Positions 57,633-64,000 of a DNA stretch of 64,000 nt are shown in pieces. A program made the translations under genes and the position numbers. The notes under the pieces are model-generated. The model had not been told where the DNA came from and made no database searches. It saw only the letters and a program-made list of their open reading frames with translations. The stretch's first letter is position 1. Each line of letters begins with the position of its first letter. Origin of the DNA: Pseudanabaena mucicola str. Chao 1806 (lineage in GTDB: Bacteria > Cyanobacteriota > Cyanobacteriia > Pseudanabaenales > Pseudanabaenaceae); assembly GCF_030323025.1 (NCBI RefSeq), contig NZ_CP097329.1, positions 837,001 to 901,000 on the forward strand, in the 5' to 3' direction.

Positions 57633-59312
57633 CTAGCATATTGGTAATTGTAAATGAGAAGGATATTCCATCCCATAAAAAATTTGTTGTATTGCTTCGA
57701 CAAAATCACTTATAGTTGCTTCTGATGGCAGCTTTTTTGTATTGGAATGTCGCTCAATGATCGGGAAAGCAGAACTGGAAATAGCAATACCAATCCGATG
57801 TCCTTTGGCAAAATTTTGGCAAGTAGGACGAAGATCAATGAGATATTTATTAACTACGTCAGATTCAATCCATTCAGGCTCAGTCCATGAATTACGGAAT
57901 TTTGTCCTTAAAACTCCCATTGAGACCAGCATTTGCCTACCATCGGGATATATATCTAAAAGCTTAATCACCCAATCAGTATCTGGAGCAGTAGTTGCGG
58001 CGTAGAGGATAAATTGGGGAATACCTGCGATCGCTAAATCTTCGTCAAGTTCATCGCTTTGATAAACCATAACATCCCAACGTTGATGGACATTGCGCTG
58101 ATCGTAAAATCCATAATTTGTAGAGGGATTAGGATTGCGAGGATCGTAGACGTAGATGTCGGGTAATTGGTGATTGTTAATTGGTGATTGGGGGGTTAAT
58201 TGTTTGTTGGAGGCAAGGTAGAGGTTTTGGATGATTGAGGATTGGGGGAATTCTGGGAGATCGAGCCAGTGATTTTTACCCATTAAGAAAAGTTGAATGG
58301 GAGAGCGATCGCTAATGCCGTTATCAATTTCTTTGAGCCAGAAATCAAACCAGTCTATTTGTAATTGATCGATTTTAGAAACGGCATTTTCACCAAAATC
58401 AAGCTCACCAACTTTTGGCAACCAAGGCAAATGCTGCCAAGGCGCGACTATCAAATGTTGCGGCTTTTTAGTTGCGGATTTAGCTTGATGATAGGTATTA
58501 ATCGTCGCCTCGATAAAAATATCTGCCCATCCTGCAATATGTAATGCTGGCAAGTCATAGCGATCGAAATAACTGAGAGGATTCAACTTTTGCCAATATT
58601 CATCATTAGCTTGCTGATTTCCAATCCAATCAAAAAAGAATTTTCCAAAATCACCAAAATCTGGATTCTTAAACAGGGCAATTTCGCTTAATGGCGCAGA
58701 TTCTAACCATCTGGCAGATTGTTTTTGAGCTTCAAAAAGTTTTGTAGCTTGTGGTTCCTGTTTTAAGTACCATGCCCGATTTTGAGCAAGTTGCAACGCC
58801 CAATTGATGTCAAAATCTAGGCAAACTGCACCACCAAAATAGAACCAACCATGATATAAATCAGCCGTTGCCATACTTGGGCAAATGGTAACTAGTCCTT
58901 CGGGTTGCTGGACTGCGGCTTGAAACTGAGTCACGCCTTGATAGGAAAATCCATACATCCCTATCCTCCCATTACTGCCATCCAATTTCTTCGCGCACCA
59001 TTCCACTGTATCAAATCCATCTTCATATTCATTGCGAAATGGATAGAACTCTCCATCAGAAGTACCGCAACCGCGCACATCTTGGATTACGACAATATAG
59101 CCTTGATGGGCATACCAACTGGGATGAGCATAGGTGCAAGTTGAAGCGATCGCCCGACCATAGGGCAAACGCATTAATAATACTGGTAAAGGCGTATTGA
59201 CACCCTTGGGGCGATAAATATCGGCAGTTAAGTTACAGCGATCGCGCATCGGGATTTTTACCTGACGCTGTACATCAACTTTGAAATGGAAAGAAGTTAA
59301 TTTAGGAGGCAT
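57633..59312 (-). CDS. CocE/NonD family hydrolase (X-Pro dipeptidyl-peptidase type)
   Basis: 559 residues. An alpha/beta-hydrolase domain has MRLPYGRAIASTCTYAHPSW, VVIQDVRGCGTSDGEFYPF, the nucleophile Ser in RIGMYGFSYQGVTQFQAA, and a later LPALHIAGWADIFIEATINT and LIVAPWQHLPW that supply the Asp and His. The C-terminal third is a jelly-roll domain (IYVYDPRNPNPSTNYGFYDQ, GHRIGIAISSSAFPIIERHS). Relatives cleave X-Pro peptides, cocaine-like esters or beta-lactam side chains; the substrate here is unknown. No signal peptide is present. Residues around 370 (QSPINNHQLPDIY) come from a short heptamer repeat at about 58163-58190. Confidence 0.9.
   Translation of the reverse strand: MPPKLTSFHFKVDVQRQVKIPMRDRCNLTADIYRPKGVNTPLPVLLMRLPYGRAIASTCTYAHPSWYAHQGYIVVIQDVRGCGTSDGEFYPFRNEYEDGFDTVEWCAKKLDGSNGRIGMYGFSYQGVTQFQAAVQQPEGLVTICPSMATADLYHGWFYFGGAVCLDFDINWALQLAQNRAWYLKQEPQATKLFEAQKQSARWLESAPLSEIALFKNPDFGDFGKFFFDWIGNQQANDEYWQKLNPLSYFDRYDLPALHIAGWADIFIEATINTYHQAKSATKKPQHLIVAPWQHLPWLPKVGELDFGENAVSKIDQLQIDWFDFWLKEIDNGISDRSPIQLFLMGKNHWLDLPEFPQSSIIQNLYLASNKQLTPQSPINNHQLPDIYVYDPRNPNPSTNYGFYDQRNVHQRWDVMVYQSDELDEDLAIAGIPQFILYAATTAPDTDWVIKLLDIYPDGRQMLVSMGVLRTKFRNSWTEPEWIESDVVNKYLIDLRPTCQNFAKGHRIGIAISSSAFPIIERHSNTKKLPSEATISDFVEAIQQIFYGMEYPSHLQLPIC
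58163..58190. repeat. Short heptanucleotide repeat inside the CocE-like gene
   Basis: TAATTGG, TGATTGT, TAATTGG, TGATTGG in tandem (plus strand), that is CCAATTA/CCAATCA on the coding strand. It belongs to the same STRR family as those in gcvP and DUF5691. Confidence 0.75.
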
Positions 59313-59341
59313 GAATATTTAGTTCTGCTTATTAAGCCTGC

Positions 59342-59524
59342 TTAGTCCTGCCAATCAGGAAAAACTTTTCTAATTTCAATGAGCAGATCGTCAAGTTCTT
59401 CTAAAGCTTGGATTACATCAATACTCAAAGTACCCAAATTATCCTTGAGAGATAGTTGTACTAAGAGTTCGCGCTTAATGGTGATCGCGGCAAATCGTTC
59501 TTTTAATTTTTCAGGAGTAGACAT
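59342..59524 (-). CDS. Small hypothetical protein
   Basis: 60 residues: MSTPEKLKERFAAITIKREL then LVQLSLKDNLGTLSIDVIQA and LEELDDLLIEIRKVFPDWQD. It is helical and acidic at the end, with a conserved-looking WQD terminus. It lies 29 bases upstream of the CocE-like gene on the same strand, so the two may be co-transcribed. The ribosome site is not obvious. I do not recognise a family; the amphipathic pattern favours a real small protein over chance. Confidence 0.55.
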   Translation of the reverse strand: MSTPEKLKERFAAITIKRELLVQLSLKDNLGTLSIDVIQALEELDDLLIEIRKVFPDWQD

Positions 59525-59565
59525 AAATTAGAGTTAAATACAGCCTATTGAGGTTTTGAGTAGTA

Positions 59566-59616
59566 CAGAAATATTTTTGAAAGTGCCGCTTCGTAGCACT
59601 TTCAAAAATATTTCTG
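59566..59616. repeat. Hairpin CAGAAATATTTTTGAAAGTGC and complement
   Basis: A 21-bp perfect stem with a CGCTTCGTA loop, 41 bases upstream of the small gene at 59342-59524. It resembles the hairpin at 19853-19903 in design (GAAATTTTTGCAAGTGCG) and may be the same repeat class. Confidence 0.65.
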
Positions 59617-59659
59617 GGTTTTAAATAAGCGCAAAGCGCTGTATTTATCATCGTAAAGG

Positions 59660-59697
59660 TTTTAAGTTTTAAATTTGCCGTAGGCAAAATTAAAACC
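59660..59697. repeat. Partial repeat with TTTTGCC/GGCAAAA stem
   Basis: TTAAATTTGCCGTAGGCAAA followed by ATTAAAACCGCTATAAG. It shares the GCCGTAGGC core and the ACCGCTATA edge with the second repeat family (45688-45893 and 59932-60033). Confidence 0.55.
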
Positions 59698-59723
59698 GCT
59701 ATAAGCTGATCATACTTGAAAAA

Positions 59724-59924
59724 TTAGTTGCTTAATAGCGCTTGTTGCCCAAGCGGCTTCAAAATTTGTAGGACATCATACAAAGCACTACCACGTTTAA
59801 ATTGTTAAAATACATCTGATAATGCATATTGAGGATTGTCAAGTCTCATCACCTTTATAAATTGCGTATGGTCGCTGCTGATAATCATTTCAAATACAGC
59901 CTTTTCGGCATAAAGTGCAGCCAT
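59724..59924 (-). pseudogene. Small gene with an internal stop codon
   Basis: From ATG 59924 the minus strand reads MAALYAEKAVFEMIISSDHT then QFIKVMRLDNPQYALSDVF, a TAA, then QFKRGSALYDVLQILKPLGQ QALLSN to a second stop, all in one frame. The reading on both sides of the TAA looks like real protein, so this is probably one gene with a nonsense change. Family unknown. Confidence 0.5.
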
Positions 59925-59931
59925 CTTGTAT

Positions 59932-60033
59932 TGTGGTTTTCAAATGAGTTCGTATTCATTTGAAGATAAAAAACAGTCCTAGCATGGGTTTTGAGTTTTC
60001 ATTTTGCCTACGGCAAAATGAAAACTGCAATAA
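59932..60033 (-). repeat. Second repeat family, uninterrupted copy
   Basis: Inverted relative to 45688-45893. Complementary-strand reading: CTTATTGCAGTTTTCATTTT, then GCCGTAGGC, CTCAAAACCC, GGACTGTTTTTTATCTTC and AAATGAATACGAACTCATTT. The single TA in AATGAATACGAACTC stands where MITE copy 3 sits in the other copy, giving an empty-site reference. Confidence 0.85.
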
Positions 60034-60041
60034 GTGAGAAT

Positions 60042-60463
60042 TTATGGTAAAGCCTCCAATACATTAAATTCCTCAAGTCTAGCTTCAATTACCCCAATCC
60101 AGAATTTATCCTGTATCACTAAAATATCAGTCTGTCCTTTAGTAATTTCGCCATACTCTTCTTCTTCAATTTCGATAGACTCTTCAGCTTTAAGTAGCTC
60201 AACTTAATTAAAACCCCAAACCGAGAGTTTTGTTCCGCCCGCTACGCGGGCGGAACAAAACTCTCGGTTTGGAGTTTACTTATGTCTAGCTGCTTAACTA
60301 CAAAAAGAGGTGCATAAATTCTTGTAAGTTCTAATAGTAGTGATAAGACCACTATTTTGGTCTCTATTTATAATATCGGATATTTGGATAGATAGAAATA
60401 ATAGCTTTTTACTTCATCTAATATATGATGATCGTGATCGCTAATTTTAGACAAATCTTCACT
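60042..60463 (-). pseudogene. HsdR-like nuclease gene broken by MITE copy 6 and a stop codon
   Basis: Right of the MITE the minus strand reads SEDLSKISDHDHHILDEVKS then YYFYLSKYPIL, a TAA, and IETKIVVLSLLLELTRIYAP LFVV. Left of the MITE it continues AEESIEIEEEEYGEITKGQT DILVIQDKFWIGVIEARLEE and FNVLEALP before the stop at 60042. The D...(x)...E-A-R order in TDILV and VIEAR resembles the type I restriction R N-terminal nuclease core, with Arg in place of the catalytic Lys. Two lesions make it inactive. The family call is inference from pattern. Confidence 0.6.
60191..60296 (+). repeat. 105-bp palindromic MITE-like element, copy 6
   Basis: TAAGTAGCT to AGCTGCTTA. The core is GAGTTTTGTTCCGCCCGCTA CGCGGGCGGAAC with perfect arms. 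It interrupts the reading frame of the HsdR-like remnant at 60042-60463. Confidence 0.92.
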
Positions 60464-60928
60464 TCATTCCTAGAAGAATTTCTTGTCTTGTGTAAATTGC
60501 AAATTAAATCCTTTTTTAACTTCATAAAGATTTAATTTTGAAGCGTAGAGAGTCTGCACTATGATATTTCTGCATCTTATCTCAATTGTAGAAATAGATT
60601 AGGAATAGTCTTACTCTTAATTCAGGATTTTTCAAAACTGCGATCAATTATGCTTTAGTAGTGATATCAGTAATTATTCGTTTGTTGGTTCTTAGCTGTT
60701 ACATTAACAAATAAGCGATCGCTAAATCTAATCTCCTTATTTAAATGACTCCGTAAGGCATGATCCCAAAGAAATTGCTAAAAGATTACAAACAATTGCC
60801 CCTCTTTCTGGGATTAGATGCAAGTATAGTCATTATGTCAATCTGTCCTAATTCTCAAAACATTCGCTAGGACGCTCCCATTGATTTAAATTCACTTTGT
60901 AGGAGCAGCACGATAGGGCAAAATCATC
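60464..60928. other. Leader region of the cytochrome oxidase operon
   Basis: About 465 bases, AT-rich, without a reading frame of note. It probably contains the promoter for ctaC. Directly before the ATG at 60929 is TAGGGCAAAATCATC, with AGGAGC further up at 60901. No regulatory box can be named with confidence. Confidence 0.5.
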
Positions 60929-61915
60929 ATGAAAATAAACAATAAACTAATTTCCATCGTCGTTATCATTGGATTGGTCATTGCTACTAGTATTTGGTAT
61001 GGTCGCGACAATGGTTTGCTTCCAGTTGCCGCAGGCGATGAAGCTAAACTATATGACGGCTTATTCAACACGATCCTTGCGATCGCAGTTGGATTTTTCC
61101 TCATCGTTGAGGGAGTCCTGCTATATTCGATCATAAAATTTCGGAAGCGCAAAGGCGATGAAACTGATGGTCCTGCAATTCACGAAAACTTACCTCTCGA
61201 AATAGCTTGGACAGCAATTCCCACGATAATTGTTATGTGGGTAGCTATTTACAGTTTCGATGTCTATACCGCTATGCAGGGTACTCAAGATTTAGGCAGC
61301 ATGGCTCACGGTGGAATGATCCATACAGTCGCGCATCATACCGCCAATCATGAAAGTGGGGGGATACATATTCCTAAAGCAACAATAGCCTCCTCAAATT
61401 CTTTAAATAATGAGGGAAACGATGGCATGATGATGGCAGGTGTAATCCCTTCAGAAGATACTGATGTTATATCAATTAACGTTAGTGCTATGCAGTTTGC
61501 ATGGATTTTTAACTACACCGATGAAATTGCTACTGCGGAACTACATGTTCCAGTCGGCAAAAAAATTCGCCTCAATATGAATGCTGTTGATGTCCTCCAC
61601 GCATTTTGGGTTCCTCAACTACGCATCAAACAGGATGTCATTCCCGGACGTGAAACCTATCTAGAATTTACTCCTCGAGTCGTTGGCGAATATCCAGTCG
61701 TCTGTGCTGAGTTGTGCGGATCCTATCACGGTGGTATGCGTACCACGATGGTAATCGATACTCCTGAAGACTATGCCAAGTGGCTCAAAGAACAGCAAGA
61801 AATCGCTAGCAATAACCCTGAAGAGATCGTTGCCTCAAGACCCGCTTCGCAAATGACAGAGCAAGAATATCTTGCAGGCAAGGTCGCACTAATGGGCATG
61901 ACAAGTAAAAAATAA
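60929..61915 (+). CDS. ctaC: Cytochrome c oxidase subunit II
   Basis: 328 residues. Two N-terminal membrane helices (LISIVVIIGLVIATSIWYG is a signal-anchor; ILAIAVGFFLIVEGVLLYSI and IPTIIVMWVAIYSFDVYTA follow), then a cupredoxin domain with the binuclear CuA ligands in HAFWVPQLR and CAELCGSYHGGM. It receives electrons from soluble cytochrome c or plastocyanin and passes them to subunit I. Between the last helix and the cupredoxin domain is an insertion of about 60 residues rich in His and Met (SMAHGGMIHTVAHHTANHES, GNDGMMMAG). No lipobox Cys is evident. First gene of the ctaCDE operon. Confidence 0.95.
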   Translation: MKINNKLISIVVIIGLVIATSIWYGRDNGLLPVAAGDEAKLYDGLFNTILAIAVGFFLIVEGVLLYSIIKFRKRKGDETDGPAIHENLPLEIAWTAIPTIIVMWVAIYSFDVYTAMQGTQDLGSMAHGGMIHTVAHHTANHESGGIHIPKATIASSNSLNNEGNDGMMMAGVIPSEDTDVISINVSAMQFAWIFNYTDEIATAELHVPVGKKIRLNMNAVDVLHAFWVPQLRIKQDVIPGRETYLEFTPRVVGEYPVVCAELCGSYHGGMRTTMVIDTPEDYAKWLKEQQEIASNNPEEIVASRPASQMTEQEYLAGKVALMGMTSKK

Positions 61916-61993
61916 AAATAAAAAGGCAAAAGTAATAAAGCTAAGAGCCAAAAGCTAATCCAAAAACCCCAATTACCTATTTCCTATTCCTCT

Positions 61994-63640
61994 ATGACTC
62001 AAACTCTTACTCCAACTCAAAGTTCGAGCGCAGGGGCTGAACCCCAAAAGACTCCTTGGTGGGAGTTCTTTACCTTTAGCGTCGATCACAAAGTAATTGG
62101 AATTCAATATCTCGTTACTTCATTCATGTTTTATTTGATTGGTGGGGCGCTTGCCTCGGCGGTGCGCGTGGAACTTGCGACACCTGACTCCGATCTCGTT
62201 GATCCCGCTTTTTACAACAGCCTGTTTACGATGCATGGTACGGTGATGATCTTTTTGTGGATCGTGCCTGCGGTGACGGGCGGTTTTGGCAATTATCTTG
62301 TTCCTCTAATGATTGGGGCGCGTGATATGGCTTTCCCTCGTCTGAATGCGATCGCCTTTTGGTTGACGATCCCCGCAGGACTCTTGCTAATGTCGAGCTT
62401 CTTTGTGGGACCCGCATCCACAGGTTGGACAGCTTATCCCCCCTTAAGCATTTTGACCAATGAGCATGTTGGGCAAGTGATTTGGATCCTCAGTATCATT
62501 CTGATTGGTACTTCATCAATTTTGGCAGCAGTGAATTTCATTGTCACCATTTGGTCAATGCGTATGAAAGGCATGGATTTGTTCAGTATGCCCCTTTTCT
62601 GTTGGGCAATGATGGCAACCTCTGTCTTAGCTCTCCTAGCAACACCAGTTTTAGCTGGAGCATTGATCTTACTGGGCTTTGACTTACTAATTGGGACAAA
62701 CTTTTTTAATCCCACAGGGGGCGGCGATCCTGTCGTATATCAGCACCTATTCTGGTTTTACTCTCATCCTGCTGTTTATGTGATGATCCTACCTGTATTT
62801 GGCATAATTTCAGAAGTGATCCCACCACATAGCCGCAAGCCAATTTTTGGCTACAAGGCGATCGCCTACTCTAGTATGATGATTTGCGCCTTAGGCTTAT
62901 TTGTGTGGGCGCACCATATGTTTACCAGTGGTACTCCTGACTGGTTGCGCGTATTCTTCATGGTGGCGACTTTGCTGGTAGCCGTGCCCACAGGGATCAA
63001 GGTATTTAGCTGGATCGCAACACTGTGGGGCGGAAAGTTGCGTTTAGATAGTCCCTTGCTCTTTGCAATGGGTTTCATCTCTACCTTCTTAATCGGCGGT
63101 TTGAGCGGCGTTATGCTTGGTTCGGCTCCCGTTGATATCCATGTGCATGACACATATTTTGTTGTGGCTCACTTCCATTATGTCCTCTTTGGTGGCAGTG
63201 TATTTGGCATTTACGCAGGTCTGTATCACTGGTTCCCCAAGATGACTGGACGGATGTTAAATGAATTTTGGGGAAAGATCCATTTTGTGCTGACGTTTAT
63301 AGGAATGCACTTAACCTTTGGTCCAATGCATATCCTTGGTTTGCAAGGAATGCCTCGTCGTGTTGCCCAATATGATCCACAATTTGCACCAATTAATGTG
63401 ATCTGTACCATTGGCGCTTTTATTTTAGCGATTTCCACAATTCCCTTTGTGATCAATGCAGCTTACAGTTGGTTTAAGGGTGAGCAATCTCCAGATAATC
63501 CTTGGAATGCCCTAACCCTAGAGTGGACAACCTCTTCTCCTCCAATTCCTCATAATTGGGTTGGTGATCCTGTTTTGGCAACAGGTCCTTATGATTACGG
63601 CGAAGAATATCAGGAAGATCGTCAAGAGGTGATCGCTTAG
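61994..63640 (+). CDS. ctaD: Cytochrome c oxidase subunit I
   Basis: 548 residues, 12 membrane helices. Heme and copper ligands are visible: FTMHGTVMIF (heme a His), FWFYSHPAVYVMILP (CuB His and cross-linked Tyr), WAHHMFTSG (two CuB His) and HDTYFVVAHFHYVLFGG (heme a3 and heme a His). The D-channel Glu of GHPEVY is replaced by Ala, and the YS in FYSHPAVY marks an A2-type oxidase. It reduces oxygen to water and pumps protons across thylakoid or cytoplasmic membranes. It follows ctaC by 78 bases and precedes ctaE by 79. Length normal. Confidence 0.97.
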   Translation: MTQTLTPTQSSSAGAEPQKTPWWEFFTFSVDHKVIGIQYLVTSFMFYLIGGALASAVRVELATPDSDLVDPAFYNSLFTMHGTVMIFLWIVPAVTGGFGNYLVPLMIGARDMAFPRLNAIAFWLTIPAGLLLMSSFFVGPASTGWTAYPPLSILTNEHVGQVIWILSIILIGTSSILAAVNFIVTIWSMRMKGMDLFSMPLFCWAMMATSVLALLATPVLAGALILLGFDLLIGTNFFNPTGGGDPVVYQHLFWFYSHPAVYVMILPVFGIISEVIPPHSRKPIFGYKAIAYSSMMICALGLFVWAHHMFTSGTPDWLRVFFMVATLLVAVPTGIKVFSWIATLWGGKLRLDSPLLFAMGFISTFLIGGLSGVMLGSAPVDIHVHDTYFVVAHFHYVLFGGSVFGIYAGLYHWFPKMTGRMLNEFWGKIHFVLTFIGMHLTFGPMHILGLQGMPRRVAQYDPQFAPINVICTIGAFILAISTIPFVINAAYSWFKGEQSPDNPWNALTLEWTTSSPPIPHNWVGDPVLATGPYDYGEEYQEDRQEVIA

Positions 63641-63719
63641 TTTTTCCACTAGCATAGTTGAAGCAATGTTTTAGCTATCTAATTAGTATTTTTAGTCCAA
63701 ATTATCCAAACATTTACCT

Positions 63720-64000
63720 ATGCAGGGATCAATCACTACTACCACGAACATCTCCGAAGATGAAATTCATGCCCATGAGTCAACTGGTCACGCTGAACAT
63801 CCTGACTTACGAGTTTTTGGATTAATTGTTTTCCTAATTTCGGAGGGAATGCTCTTTTTTGGATTGTTCGCTGCCTATTTGACCTTTCGCTCTGTCGCAA
63901 CCTCTTGGCCGCCCGAAGGTACACCTGAACTCGAACTTCTCTTGCCTGGAATTAACACAATTATTCTGGTATCGAGTAGTTTTGTGATTCACCAAGCTGA
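63720..64000 (+). CDS. ctaE: Cytochrome c oxidase subunit III, N-terminal part (cut by window edge)
   Basis: From ATG 63720 the frame is open to the window edge, 93 codons: MQGSITTTTNISEDEIHAHE then a His-containing linker and LRVFGLIVFLISEGMLFFGL FAAYLTFRSV, the first membrane helix of CtaE with the conserved E-x-M-x-F block, then NTIILVSSSFVIHQA at the start of the second helix. The subunit stabilises subunit I and its lipid-filled cleft. The rest lies outside the window. It completes the typical ctaC-ctaD-ctaE order. Confidence 0.93.
   Translation, partial: MQGSITTTTNISEDEIHAHESTGHAEHPDLRVFGLIVFLISEGMLFFGLFAAYLTFRSVATSWPPEGTPELELLLPGINTIILVSSSFVIHQA

Overview
The window is a piece of a cyanobacterial chromosome. 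The HIP1 octamer GCGATCGC and its core recur through most genes. Many families are typical of cyanobacteria: an SLH/OprB outer-membrane porin, DUF29, DUF2358, DUF5691, a TIGR03943-type protein, a ManC-phosphoglucomutase fusion and an A2-type cytochrome oxidase. The moderate GC content and abundant small palindromic repeats suggest a filamentous or Pseudanabaena-like freshwater lineage; that placement is inference.

Layout. 1-3.2 kb: the start of uvrB (minus, cut by the window edge), then an IS66-family element interrupted by a second IS. Both have recognisable ends and target duplications. 3.2-10.3 kb: rdgB, an RDD membrane protein, then a plus-strand run DUF29-coaX-ParA fusion-ParB-like with stop/start overlaps, followed by three small AT-rich genes ending in an HNH nuclease. 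The ParA protein carries an N-terminal type I restriction (HsdR-like) nuclease domain. This cluster is the best candidate here for an undescribed genome-defence or DNA-partitioning system. 10.2-16.5 kb: a GH38 alpha-mannosidase and glycine dehydrogenase gcvP, whose coding region carries 13 heptanucleotide repeats. 16.5-18.8 kb: a complete IS256-type element between two unrelated truncated transposases, without target duplication.

18.8-30.3 kb: an exopolysaccharide locus on the minus strand. In transcription order it encodes a four-domain Alg13/Alg14/STAS/sugar-phosphate transferase fusion, a Wza-like export protein, a Wzz-like co-polymerase, an O-antigen polymerase/ligase-like protein, two paralogous GT4 enzymes, a flippase and two GT2 enzymes. 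Together these would start a lipid-linked glycan, extend it, flip it, polymerise it and export it.

30.9-42.6 kb: mixed genes. They include DUF2358, decayed toxin-antitoxin remnants beside an intact DUF433/DUF5615 (VapBC-like) pair, a dynamin/Era-like GTPase, an OmpR-type regulator placed just after a terminator hairpin, a GNAT, a receiver-histidine kinase, a HI0933-type flavoprotein, a double SagB/nitroreductase protein and ribosomal protein L32. 42.9-49.8 kb: a porin gene broken by a perfect 70-bp tandem duplication, secreted proteins, a vWA pair, gloB and tRNA-Gln(UUG). 50-59.5 kb: sugar nucleotide synthesis (ManC/PGM fusion), pyrF, a Spy-like periplasmic protein, def, DUF5691, a TIGR03943-type protein and a CocE-like hydrolase. 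59.5-60.9 kb: decayed genes and repeats. 60.9-64 kb: ctaC-ctaD-ctaE, the last cut by the window edge.

The window also holds several families of small palindromic repeats. The clearest is a 103-106 bp MITE-like element in six copies with TA at both ends. One copy sits inside another repeat whose second copy is uninterrupted, which supports TA target duplication. Several palindromes supply the stop codons of neighbouring genes.
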